A stretch of 64,000 bases of DNA from Micromonospora fulviviridis (GTDB lineage: Bacteria > Actinomycetota > Actinomycetes > Mycobacteriales > Micromonosporaceae), in NCBI RefSeq assembly GCF_014648395.1, contig NZ_BMRA01000015.1:44260-108259 (forward strand), given 5' to 3'. Shown here piece after piece: positions 51,901 to 59,185 of this stretch; position 1 is the first letter of the stretch, and every line of letters begins with the position of its first letter. Made by a program: the position numbers and the translations under genes. The notes under the pieces are model-generated. The model did not search any database. It was not told the DNA's origin and saw nothing but the letters and a program-made list of their open reading frames with translations.

Positions 51901-52139
51901 ACCACGTCCTTCACGTATCCGGTGAAGAGGTGGCCGTAGTGCGGCAGGCCGTTGGCGAAGGGCGGGCCGTCGTAGAAGACGTACTCGTTCTTGCCGTCCG
52001 CCCCGGCGGGGCGGGCCTCGACCGACGCCTCGAAGGTCTTGTCGGCCGTCCAGTGCTCCAGGACCCGGCGCTCGACCGCGGGCAGGTCCGGGCTCGCCGG
52101 GACGCCGGCGGCGGTCGGGTCGTGCAACGGATAGGCCAT
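48993..52139 (-). CDS. ileS: Isoleucine--tRNA ligase
   Basis: 1048 residues, the long form usual in actinobacteria. HIGH-type motif in ANGLPHYGHLFTGYVKD, editing domain (TTPWTLPSNLALAVG), KMSKS motif in GRKMSKSLRNYPD, and anticodon-binding region with WYVRRSRDRFW. It charges tRNA-Ile. Expression is controlled by the T-box leader directly upstream. Confidence 0.99.
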   Translation of the reverse strand: MAYPLHDPTAAGVPASPDLPAVERRVLEHWTADKTFEASVEARPAGADGKNEYVFYDGPPFANGLPHYGHLFTGYVKDVVPRYQTMRGRHVERRFGWDCHGLPAEVVAEKQLGITTKAEILDLGVARFNEACRTSVLEFTQDWERYVTRQARWVDFANDYKTLDLDYMESVMWAFRTLHDKGLVYEGFRVLAYCWRCETPLSNTETRMDDVYKDRHDPTLTVWFELTADESAPEPVRGPVRLGVWTTTPWTLPSNLALAVGPDIEYAVLERDGQRHVVGAARLGAYAKELEGYEQVGTVYGRDLVGRRYTPLYDFLVEQAGENAYQVLGAEFVTTEDGTGIVHLAPAFGEDDQNTCNAAGIPTVVTVDDHTRFTGLVPPYQGEQVFDVNKPVIRELKERGVVLRQDTYTHSYPHCWRCDTPLVYKAVSSWFVAVTRFKDRMVELNQQINWTPGHIKDGSFGKWLANARDWSISRNRFWGSPIPVWKSDDPNYPRVDVYGSLDELERDFGVRLTDLHRPAVDDLVRPNPDDPTGKSMMRRVPEVLDCWFESGSMPFAQVHYPFENREWFEHHYPGDFIVEYIGQTRGWFYTMHVLATALFDRPAFRNCLSHGILLGSDGRKMSKSLRNYPDVYHVFDSYGSDAMRWMLMSSPVLRGGDMAVTEGNIRDSVRQVLLPLWNVWYFFSLYANADGYTARRRTDSTHLLDRYVLAKTNELVSTAQAQFDAYDISGACATVRSYLDALTNWYVRRSRDRFWAGDADAFDTLWTVLETLCRVVAPLAPLTAEEIWRGLTGERSVHLTDWPTADEFPADHDLVAAMDNVRAVASAALSLRKAKGLRVRLPLSKLTVASPVAAQLRPFADLVADEVNVKAVDITDEVSAYCQQVLTVVPRALGPRVGKSVQQVIKAVKAGEWELVDGAPVAAGITLAEGEYELRLVAADAEHSAPLPGGEGVVVLDTEVTPELAAEGLARDVVRVVQQARRDADLDVSDRIVVAVSASEEVRAAVAAYTDFVAREVLADTVDFAEGVDGFAGEVGEGERVTVAVRRV

Positions 52140-52370
52140 CGGGGGTCGCTCTCCTCGCGCAGCTCACTCGTCAGTGGGTCTGCGAGGACGAGCTTCTCCG
52201 GGTACGCCGTGTCGGCGCCCCGGGTGGCCCGCGGTACCACCCCGCTTGACGGTCGAGGTGCGACCGCCCGCTCGTTGGCCGGCTGTGACGGGCCGTCCCG
52301 TCCGGTTCTACTGAGCCGGTCACCCGGCCGTTCTTCCGGAGGCTCACCGGTGATGGCCGGGTCGTCGCCT
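52140..52370 (-). promoter_or_regulatory. Translational T-box riboswitch of ileS with ultrashort stem I
   Basis: The T-box sequence GGGTGGTACCGCGG lies at about 52229-52242. Upstream, a short stem I (ACCCGGCC paired with GGCCGGGT, about 52321-52364) carries the specifier ATC at 52354-52352, an isoleucine codon, followed by ACCGGTGAGCC, as in Mycobacterium/Nocardia ileS leaders. Close to the gene, TCCTCGCAG (52188-52180) can pair with CTGCGCGAGGA (52162-52152) and hide the ribosome site. This fits control of translation: uncharged tRNA-Ile opens the site. Confidence 0.92.
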
Positions 52371-52429
52371 GTGCCCACAAGCGTACTCGACCCACCCCCG
52401 GTCCCGCCCCCGAGTATCGCCCCGCCCGG

Positions 52430-52485
52430 TGATCATGAGGTTGGCGGCGACATCCGAGATCGTCATCGCCGCCAACCTCATGATC
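52430..52485. repeat. Perfect palindromic element, 20-bp arms
   Basis: Left arm GATCATGAGGTTGGCGGCGA (52431-52450) and its exact complement at 52466-52485 enclose 15 bases. It lies between the ileS leader and the phoD stop and could also terminate transcription from phoD. Confidence 0.88.
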
Positions 52486-52504
52486 GACGCATCGGTGGCG
52501 GGGA

Positions 52505-54061
52505 TCAGCGGGTGGGGGACGGGAGGGTGGTGGTCCAGAGGGAGGTGCCGTCGCGGTCGCGGAGGTGGACGGTCAGGGCGGCCGTCTCGCCGTCGATGGC
52601 GACCTCGCCGAAGTGCTGGAAGCCCTCGGCGGGGGAGGTGTTGGCGCGGGTTGGGGCGTGGACGAAGACGGCCCGGGGGCCGAAGGTGCCGTCCAGGGCG
52701 TTCGGGCCGAACGCGCCGGCGTGGGCCGGGCCGGAGACGAACTCCCAGAACGGGGTGAACTCGCCGAACGCCGCCCGGGCCGGGTCGTAGTGGTGGGCGG
52801 CGGTGTAGTGCACGTCGGCCGTGAGAAAGACGAGGCCGGTCACCCCGGCCCGGTGCACGGCCCGCAGCACCTCGGCGAACTCCCGCTCGCGGCCGGCCGG
52901 CGCGCCCGGGTCGCCCTGCGCGACACCCTCCTGCGCGCCCGGGCCGTCCGGCACCACGAGGCCGATCGGCAGGTCGTTGGCGATCACCTTCCAGGTCGCC
53001 GTCGACCGGGTCAGCTCGCGGACCAGCCACTCCCGCTGCTCCCGCCCGAGCAGGCCGCGCCCCGGGTCGGCGTAGGTGTTGCCGTCGTTCGGGTCCTTGT
53101 AGGTGCGCATGTCGAGGACGAAGACGTCCAGCAGCGGCCCGTACGACAGCCGGCGGTACAGCGGGCCGTCGGCGGCGACCGGCAGCCACTCGTGGAACGC
53201 CTGCCGGGCCCGGGCGGCGAGCACGTCGACCCGCTTCTCGGCGTACCGGTCGTCGGTGAGGATCTCCCCCGGGTACCAGTTGTTCAGCACCTCGTGGTCG
53301 TCCCACTGGTTGACCTGGGGCACCTCGGCGGCGAACGCCCGCAGGTGCTCGTCGAGCAGGTTGTACGCGAACTGCCCGCGGTACTCGGCCAGGGTCTCGG
53401 CGACCTTGCTCTTCTCCGGGGTGACCAGGTTGCGCCAGACCCGGCCGTCGGGCAGCGTGACGCTCTCGGTGAGCGGGCCGTCGGCGTACACGGTGTCGCC
53501 GCTGCACAGGAAGAAGTCGGGGTGGCGCTCGCGCATCGACCGGAAGATGGCCATGCCGTCGAAGTCGGGGCTGATCCCCCAGCCCTGCCCGACGATGTCC
53601 CCGGTCCACACGAACCGCACGTCCCGGCGCTGGTGCCGTCCCGGGGCGGTGGCGAACGAGCCGGCCAGCGGCTCGCTGCACAGGCCGGGCCGGTCCAGGC
53701 TCTCCACCCGGACCCGGTAGTACAGCCGCTCGCCGGTCGGCAGGCCGCGCAGCCGGACCCGGCCGGTGAAGTCGCCGGTCGGGTCGAGCACCGGGCCGCG
53801 CACCACGCGCGCCCCGCGCAGGTCGGGCCGGCGGCTCAGCTCCACCAGCATCCGGCCGGGCCGGTCGGCGCGGGTCCAGACCAGCGCCGAGTCGGCGGTC
53901 ACGTCGCCGCTCTGCACGCCGTGGGTGAGCAGCGGCCGCCCGGCCGGCCGCCAGGCCGGGGCGGCGAGCGCGCCGGGCGCGCCGAGCAGCGCGCCGCCGG
54001 CGACGCCGGCCCCGGCCACCAGGCCGGCGCGCAGCAGCGTACGTCGGTCGAGTTGGGTCAT
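52505..54061 (-). CDS. phoD: PhoD-family alkaline phosphatase/phosphodiesterase, Tat-exported
   Basis: 518 residues. A twin-arginine signal (DRRTLLRAGLVAGAGVAGG with AxA cleavage after ALAAPA) points to Tat export. The PhoD N-terminal domain contains HGVQSGDVTADSALVWTRAD. Metallophosphatase motifs are FVWTGDIVGQGWG, FLCSGDTVYADGP, NQWDDHEVLNNW and FLTADVHYTAAHHY. PhoD enzymes release phosphate from mono- and diesters outside the cell. No PHO box was identified. Single gene. Confidence 0.94.
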   Translation of the reverse strand: MTQLDRRTLLRAGLVAGAGVAGGALLGAPGALAAPAWRPAGRPLLTHGVQSGDVTADSALVWTRADRPGRMLVELSRRPDLRGARVVRGPVLDPTGDFTGRVRLRGLPTGERLYYRVRVESLDRPGLCSEPLAGSFATAPGRHQRRDVRFVWTGDIVGQGWGISPDFDGMAIFRSMRERHPDFFLCSGDTVYADGPLTESVTLPDGRVWRNLVTPEKSKVAETLAEYRGQFAYNLLDEHLRAFAAEVPQVNQWDDHEVLNNWYPGEILTDDRYAEKRVDVLAARARQAFHEWLPVAADGPLYRRLSYGPLLDVFVLDMRTYKDPNDGNTYADPGRGLLGREQREWLVRELTRSTATWKVIANDLPIGLVVPDGPGAQEGVAQGDPGAPAGREREFAEVLRAVHRAGVTGLVFLTADVHYTAAHHYDPARAAFGEFTPFWEFVSGPAHAGAFGPNALDGTFGPRAVFVHAPTRANTSPAEGFQHFGEVAIDGETAALTVHLRDRDGTSLWTTTLPSPTR

Positions 54062-54189
54062 GGATCCTCCCGGTTCAGAAGTCGCCAGCCCGGTCTACCG
54101 GCCGGACATGACCGGGGGCGCCGACCGAGGTGGCCGGCACCTCAACGACGGCTGTCGAAAGCCGCCACCGGTGCGGGTAGCCTCGCGGC

Positions 54190-55200
54190 GTGATCCGGAT
54201 CCACCTGGACGACAGGACCGTGGCCCACACCCGGATCGCGGTCAGTCCGCTGTGGGAGATCCAGGCCGGCTTCTGGCTCCTGCACCGCAACCCCGACGAG
54301 CTGCCCTGGCCCTACACCGACTGGGCCCGGCACGCCCGCCGGGTGCTGGCCGGGCTGCCCGCCTCGGCGCCGCTGCGGGTCTACCTGGACGCCGGGGCGA
54401 ACATGCCGGACTTCCTCAGCCCGATCCCGCCAACCGCCGCGCCGAGCCTGGCCGAGGAGACCGCCGCGCTGCGGGACACCCCGGCGGAACTGGTCGCCGA
54501 GCAGCTCGCCCGGCACTGGCCGGACGGCGTCCCGGACTGGCTGCGCCCGTACGCGACCGACCCGCGCGGCGCCCTCGACCGGGTCGCCGACGACCTGCTC
54601 AGCTGGTGGGAGGCGGCGCTCGCGCCCTGGTGGCCGGCGATGCGGGCGGCGCTGGACGAGGAGGTGCTGCACCGGGCCCGGGCGCTGGCCGCCGACGGGC
54701 CGGACGTGCTCCTGGCCGACCTGCACGAACAGGCCCGGTGGGAGCGGCCGGTGCTGACCGTGGTGAAGCCGTGGGAGCAGGAGGTCCGGGCCGCCGACCA
54801 GCGGCTGCTCCTCATTCCGCTGATCTTCTCCGGTGGTGGGCTGGCCTGCTCCACCGACCACCCGAACGTGGTGGCGGTCTCCTACCCGGCCCGGGGCGCG
54901 GCGCTGCTGGCGGCCGGGCCGGCCGGGCAGCCGGATCCCGGCACCGACCGCCTGGCGCTGCTGCTCGGCCGGGGCCGGGCCACGGTGCTGCGGGCACTGA
55001 CCCGCCCGGCCACCACCGCCGGGCTGGCCGCCGCCCTCGGGCTGGCGCCGAGCACCGTCTCCGAGCACCTGTCCGCGCTGCTCGCCGCCGGGGTGGTGCA
55101 CCGCCGGCGGGTCGGCCGGCGGGTGCTCTACGGGCTGGAGCCCGCGGGCGCCGCCCTGCTGGGCCTGCTCTCCGGCGAGCCGGTCCGCGGCACCGGCTGA
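54190..55200 (+). CDS. DUF5937 / ArsR-type winged-helix transcription regulator
   Basis: 336 residues from GTG 54190. A long N-terminal region (IRIHLDDRTVAHTRIAVSPL) of DUF5937 type, thought to be a ligand or protein-interaction part, precedes a C-terminal winged helix (TTAGLAAALGLAPSTVSEHL for the recognition helix, with a VVHRRRVGRRVLYGL wing). It is divergent from phoD, a possible target. No metal-binding Cys motif is present, so metal sensing is unlikely. Confidence 0.88.
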   Translation: MIRIHLDDRTVAHTRIAVSPLWEIQAGFWLLHRNPDELPWPYTDWARHARRVLAGLPASAPLRVYLDAGANMPDFLSPIPPTAAPSLAEETAALRDTPAELVAEQLARHWPDGVPDWLRPYATDPRGALDRVADDLLSWWEAALAPWWPAMRAALDEEVLHRARALAADGPDVLLADLHEQARWERPVLTVVKPWEQEVRAADQRLLLIPLIFSGGGLACSTDHPNVVAVSYPARGAALLAAGPAGQPDPGTDRLALLLGRGRATVLRALTRPATTAGLAAALGLAPSTVSEHLSALLAAGVVHRRRVGRRVLYGLEPAGAALLGLLSGEPVRGTG

Positions 55201-55432
55201 GGATTCGGTCCGGCCCGAATCCATGGCGCCGCCGACCGCCCGCGCCTAGCGTGACCCGCGCAACGCCGGCCGTCCCGGTGGTCGCTTCGCGTCCGCCCGG
55301 GTCACTCGGCCGACGCCGCGGGGCGGGGAGCGGTCCGCAGCGTCGGCCGGGGGTCGACACGGGGAGTTGTCCGGCCCGATCCCCCAGGCGGCGCCGGGCA
55401 GCTCCCCCATGACCACCGTCACACCCTCGCAC

Positions 55433-55460
55433 CGTCACACCACGCCGGCCCGGATCCGTC
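55433..55460 (+). promoter_or_regulatory. Candidate ECF41 promoter of the CMD-sigma operon
   Basis: CGTCACA-N17-CGTC, one base off the published ECF41 pattern TGTCACA-N16-CGTC. A second CGTCACA occurs 16 bp upstream. The gap from 55201 to here contains no gene. Confidence 0.4.
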
Positions 55461-55494
55461 GTGTGGGCGTACCGACGAGACGAGGGAGACGGCG

Positions 55495-55935
55495 ATGAGC
55501 CGAATGAACGTGGCAGCGGTGGCCCCGGAGGCGTACCAGGCGGTGCTCGGCCTGGAGAAGTACCTCCGGACGAACGTCGACCACACCGTGCTGGAACTGG
55601 TCAAGCTGCGCGCGTCGATGATGAACGGCTGCGCGTTCTGCGTCGACATGCACAGCCGGGAGGCGCTGGCGGCCGGCGAGTCCAGCCGGCGGCTGTTCGC
55701 GGTGGCGGCGTGGCGCGAGGCGCCCTTCTTCGACGAGCGGGAGCGGGCCGCGCTGGCGCTCACCGAGGCGGTGACCCGGCTCGGCGAGCACGGCGTGCCG
55801 GACGACGTGTGGGACGCCGCCGCGAAGGTCTGGTCGGAGAAGGAACTGGCCGACCTGCTCGTCGCGATCGCCACAATCAACGTGTGGAACCGGATCTCAG
55901 TGAGCACCCGCACCGAGCCGCCGGTCGAGGTGTGA
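55495..55935 (+). CDS. Carboxymuconolactone decarboxylase family protein (AhpD-like), ECF41 partner
   Basis: 146 residues from ATG 55495. The CxxC redox motif with downstream His is in NGCAFCVDMHSREAL, and the helical AhpD-like core is recognisable (VLELVKLRASMM, DLLVAIATINVWNRI). Such proteins are the standard genomic partners (COE group) of ECF41 sigma factors. Possible role: peroxidase-like redox reaction or sensing. The stop overlaps the sigma gene start as GTGA. Confidence 0.93.
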   Translation: MSRMNVAAVAPEAYQAVLGLEKYLRTNVDHTVLELVKLRASMMNGCAFCVDMHSREALAAGESSRRLFAVAAWREAPFFDERERAALALTEAVTRLGEHGVPDDVWDAAAKVWSEKELADLLVAIATINVWNRISVSTRTEPPVEV

Positions 55936-56819
55936 CCTCACCCTCGGTGGCGGCGCAGGCGGCCGGTGCGCTCACCGCGCACCGGCCGATGCTGCTCGGG
56001 CTGGCGTACCGGCTGCTCGGCAGCCTCCACGACGCCGAGGACGTGCTCCAGGAGGCGTACCTGCGCTGGCTGGCCGTCGACCGGGACAGCGTGGCCGAGC
56101 CGCGCCGCTACCTGTCCCGGGTGGTCACCCGGCTCGCCCTGGACCGGCTGCGGGCCCGGCAGGCGGCCCGCGAGACGTACGTCGGGCCGTGGCTGCCCGA
56201 GCCGGTGCCGACCGACCCGTCGCCGTTCGGCCCGCTGGACACCGTCGAGCAGCGGGAGACGCTCTCCACCGCGCTGCTGCACCTGCTGGAACGGCTCACC
56301 CCGCCCGAGCGCGCGGTGTACGTGCTGCACACCGCCTTCGCCCTGCCGTACGCCGAGATCGGCGACCTGCTGGACCGGTCCGCGGCGGACTGCCGGCAGC
56401 TGCACCACCGCGCGGTCACGCGGATCGCCGACGGCCGGCGGCGGTTCACCGCCGGAGCGGCGGAGCAGCGGCGGCTGCTCGACGCGTTCCTGGCCGCGGC
56501 GCGCGACGGCGACCTGGCCCGGCTGACCGGTCTGGTCGCCGCCGACGCCACCGCCTGGAACGACGGTGGCGGCCGGGTCTCGGCCGCCCGCAACCCGGTC
56601 CTCGGCGCGGAGCGGATCGCCCGCTTCTTCACCGGCCTGTACCACCGCCGCCACCCGGGCGTCCGGGGCGCCCCGATCGAGCTCAACGGCGCGCCGGCGC
56701 TGCTGCTGCACCTGCCGTCCGGCTCCCGCTACACGCTCTCCGTGGCCGCCGCTGACGGCCGGATCACCGGCTTCTACCTGATCGGCAACCCGGACAAGCT
56801 GACCCGCCTGCCCGGCTGA
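55932..56819 (+). CDS. ECF41-group RNA polymerase sigma factor (SigJ-like)
   Basis: 295 residues from GTG 55932. Sigma region 2 (RPMLLGLAYRLLGSLHDAED) and region 4 (LTPPERAVYVLHTAFALPYA) are followed by a SnoaL-like C-terminal extension with the ECF41 hallmarks NDGGG and, near the end, IGNPDKL. The extension modulates the sigma factor itself, so no anti-sigma factor is needed. It is translationally coupled to the CMD gene, its likely target and functional partner. Confidence 0.94.
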   Translation: MTSPSVAAQAAGALTAHRPMLLGLAYRLLGSLHDAEDVLQEAYLRWLAVDRDSVAEPRRYLSRVVTRLALDRLRARQAARETYVGPWLPEPVPTDPSPFGPLDTVEQRETLSTALLHLLERLTPPERAVYVLHTAFALPYAEIGDLLDRSAADCRQLHHRAVTRIADGRRRFTAGAAEQRRLLDAFLAAARDGDLARLTGLVAADATAWNDGGGRVSAARNPVLGAERIARFFTGLYHRRHPGVRGAPIELNGAPALLLHLPSGSRYTLSVAAADGRITGFYLIGNPDKLTRLPG

Positions 56820-56825
56820 GCACGT

Positions 56826-56866
56826 GCCACGGCCCCGGCCCGCGGGCGCGGGACCGGGGCCGTGGC
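56826..56866. terminator. Bidirectional terminator between ECF41 sigma gene and ndk
   Basis: 13-bp perfect arms GCCACGGCCCCGG and complement with a 15-base loop, 7 bp after one stop and 10 bp after the other. Confidence 0.82.
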
Positions 56867-56875
56867 GAAGCCGGG

Positions 56876-57301
56876 TCAGCCCAGCTCGGGGAACCAGAGG
56901 CCGATCTCGCGCTTGGCGCTGTCGACCGAGTCGGAGGCGTGCACCAGGTTCTCCCGGTTGGAGAGGGAGAAGTCGCCGCGGATGGTGCCGGCGGCGGCCT
57001 TGCGGCCGTCGGTGCTGCCGATCATCCCGCGGACCACCTCGATCACCTGGTCACCGGAGAGCACCAGGGCGACCAGCGGGCCGCCGGTCATGAACGCCTT
57101 CAGCGGCGGGTAGAACGGCTTGTCCACGTGCTCGGCGTAGTGCTGGTCGGCGAAGTCGCCGTCCATGGTGCGGGTCACCAGCGCGTCGATCCGCAGGCCC
57201 TTGCGCTCGAAACGGGCGAGGATCTCCCCCACCAGACCGCGGCGGACCGCGTCGGGCTTGATCAGTACGAGCGTGCGCTCGTCCGGGCTGCTGCTGGACA
57301 C
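56876..57301 (-). CDS. ndk: Nucleoside diphosphate kinase
   Basis: 141 residues from GTG 57301. TLVLIKPDAVRRGLVGEILA, the nucleotide loop YAEHVDKPFYPPL and RGDFSLSNRENLVHASDS with catalytic His are present. It exchanges the gamma phosphate among nucleoside triphosphates. In Mycobacterium it neighbours DUF4233-folC-valS; here a VOC gene lies between. Confidence 0.98.
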   Translation of the reverse strand: MSSSSPDERTLVLIKPDAVRRGLVGEILARFERKGLRIDALVTRTMDGDFADQHYAEHVDKPFYPPLKAFMTGGPLVALVLSGDQVIEVVRGMIGSTDGRKAAAGTIRGDFSLSNRENLVHASDSVDSAKREIGLWFPELG

Positions 57302-57445
57302 GCTGGTTTCCTCCTGTGCGCGGAACCGGGTCGGGCTCGGTACGGTCAGCGTAGCGACCCGGTCCCGGCGCCGGCGCGGCGGCTGCTCCTTCCCTGGGTC
57401 GTCGCGGCGGCCTAGCCTGGCCCTGGAACCCCTGGGAGGTCCACT

Positions 57446-58693
57446 GTGGCGAATGGCGGGAACCGACCCATCGCGCCGGTGCGCAAGCTGATCGGCGCCG
57501 TGCTGGGCACCCTGGCCACGTTCGTGATCCTGTTCGGGCTGGGCATGACGAGCTGGGCCATCGTGGCGCTCGGTTTCGCCCTGCTGGTGCTGGCGATCGC
57601 CCTGGCCACGGTCCGCGGCGGCGGCCGCACCTGGGTGGTCGGGCTGGGTCACGTGCACAGCGCCTCCGAGCCACCCACCCAGTACGCCTTCGGCCGCTGC
57701 GAGCTGCAACTGGTGATCGACGCGCCCGGCCTGCCGCCCCGGTCCAAGAAGATCATCGAGCCGCGGGTCCCGGTCGCCAAGTGGCCGTCGCTGGGCCAGG
57801 CGCTGCCGGTCCGGGTCGCCCTGGACGACCAGCGGCACGTCCGCGTCCTCTGGGACGAGGTGCCCACCCACGCCGAGACCGCCGCCGCGGTGGCCGACCT
57901 CCCGCCCGAGTACGCCGACCCGGACCCGGTCGACGAGGTGCTGATCGGGCAGGAGGCCCCGCCGTGGGCCGACCGGGCCCCGGAGGACGACTTCCGCGAC
58001 GACTTCCCGCCCGCGCCGGACCCCCTCCTCGACGACCTCACCGTGCTGCCCGAGGAGCGGGAGCCCGTGGTGCTGCACCAGCGCCCCGGCGGCGGGGTGG
58101 TGCTGGAGGGGCAGCTGGTCGAGCCGGCCACGGGCGGCCCGCTCCCCCGTCGGGCCCCGGCGCCCCGCCCGCCCGCCGAGGAGCGGTTCGACACGGTGCC
58201 GGTGGACCCGATCGACGTGCCGCTGGACGAGCCGGCCGGCGAGGCGCCGCCCACCCCGGAGGAGCTGGACGAGGCCATCTTCGGCCCGGCCGGCGACGAC
58301 GAGCCGGCCGAGGTGGCGAGCCCGATCAGCGGGGTCGGCATCACCCTGCTCGTCACCGACCTCGACCGGTCCCTGGACTTCTACCGGGACCTCGGCTTCG
58401 ACGAGCTGGACCGGGGCGAGGGCAACGCCGTCCTCGCCTCCGGGCCGACCCGCCTGGTGCTGCGCCGGGTGACCGGGGCCGCCCCGATCAGCCGCCGGCT
58501 GGTCCACGTCAACCTCGAGGTCGACGACATCCAGGCGGCGTACCAGCGGCTGCGCGGGTCGGGTGTCCGGTTCACGTACGCCCCGCGGGTGGTCAACCGC
58601 GGCACGAAGCTGGAGGTGTGGGCGGCCGCCTTCCGCGACCCGGACGGGCACGGCGTCGCGCTCACCCAGTGGCGCACCCTCGCCGACGCCTGA
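57446..58693 (+). CDS. Membrane-anchored protein with C-terminal VOC (glyoxalase-like) domain
   Basis: 415 residues from GTG 57446 behind GGGAGGT. Two N-terminal transmembrane helices (LIGAVLGTLATFVILFGLGM and WAIVALGFALLVLAIALAT) are followed by a soluble domain (about 70-150, with WVVGLGHVHSASEPP), an acidic proline-rich linker (150-290) and a C-terminal VOC domain: GVGITLLVTDLDRSLDFYRD, VHVNLEVDDIQAAYQRL, FRDPDGHGVALTQW. The fusion of a VOC domain to a membrane anchor is unusual. Ligand unknown. It is divergent from ndk. Confidence 0.85.
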   Translation: MANGGNRPIAPVRKLIGAVLGTLATFVILFGLGMTSWAIVALGFALLVLAIALATVRGGGRTWVVGLGHVHSASEPPTQYAFGRCELQLVIDAPGLPPRSKKIIEPRVPVAKWPSLGQALPVRVALDDQRHVRVLWDEVPTHAETAAAVADLPPEYADPDPVDEVLIGQEAPPWADRAPEDDFRDDFPPAPDPLLDDLTVLPEEREPVVLHQRPGGGVVLEGQLVEPATGGPLPRRAPAPRPPAEERFDTVPVDPIDVPLDEPAGEAPPTPEELDEAIFGPAGDDEPAEVASPISGVGITLLVTDLDRSLDFYRDLGFDELDRGEGNAVLASGPTRLVLRRVTGAAPISRRLVHVNLEVDDIQAAYQRLRGSGVRFTYAPRVVNRGTKLEVWAAAFRDPDGHGVALTQWRTLADA

Positions 58694-58726
58694 GCCCTGC
58701 CGCGGAGCCGGCGGCGGGGCCCCGGC

Positions 58727-59185
58727 TCAGCCGAGGATGACCCGCCGCACGTGCAGCGCGTACGCCCACACCAGCCCGAACATGACGCCGAGCACGAACA
58801 GCGACCAGTGCAGCAGCCCGGCGAGCAGCAGCAGGCCCTGGAGCACCGTGCCGGCGTGCCAGGCCCAGGACCGCTTCATCTGGCCGGCGAGCAGCACGCA
58901 GGCGACCGCCAGCGCGACGATCGCGGCGATGGCCGCGCCGCTCAGGTCGCCGCCGACCACCCGGATCGGCTGGATGGCCAGCAGCAGCACGAGCGCCTCC
59001 AGCGCCAGCGTGCCGGCGCCGAGGCCGCGGACCGCCTTGTCGGGGTTACGCAGCCCCGACCGCCGCTGCCCGGCGCCCCCGGTCGGAGCGCCCTCGGCCG
59101 GGGCGCCCTCCGGCTGACCGCCCTCGGTCGGGACGCTCTCGGTCTGACCGCCCTCGCCGGGGCGCTCGTCCACCGGGCCGGTCAT
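58727..59185 (-). CDS. DUF4233 membrane protein coupled to folC
   Basis: 152 residues from ATG 59185, overlapping the folC stop as ATGA. A repetitive Glu/Gly/Pro N-terminal tail is followed by RNPDKAVRGLGAGTLALEAL, typical of DUF4233, and four hydrophobic helices. It lies behind valS-folC, the same order as Rv2448c-Rv2447c-Rv2446c in Mycobacterium tuberculosis. Function unknown. Confidence 0.93.
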   Translation of the reverse strand: MTGPVDERPGEGGQTESVPTEGGQPEGAPAEGAPTGGAGQRRSGLRNPDKAVRGLGAGTLALEALVLLLAIQPIRVVGGDLSGAAIAAIVALAVACVLLAGQMKRSWAWHAGTVLQGLLLLAGLLHWSLFVLGVMFGLVWAYALHVRRVILG

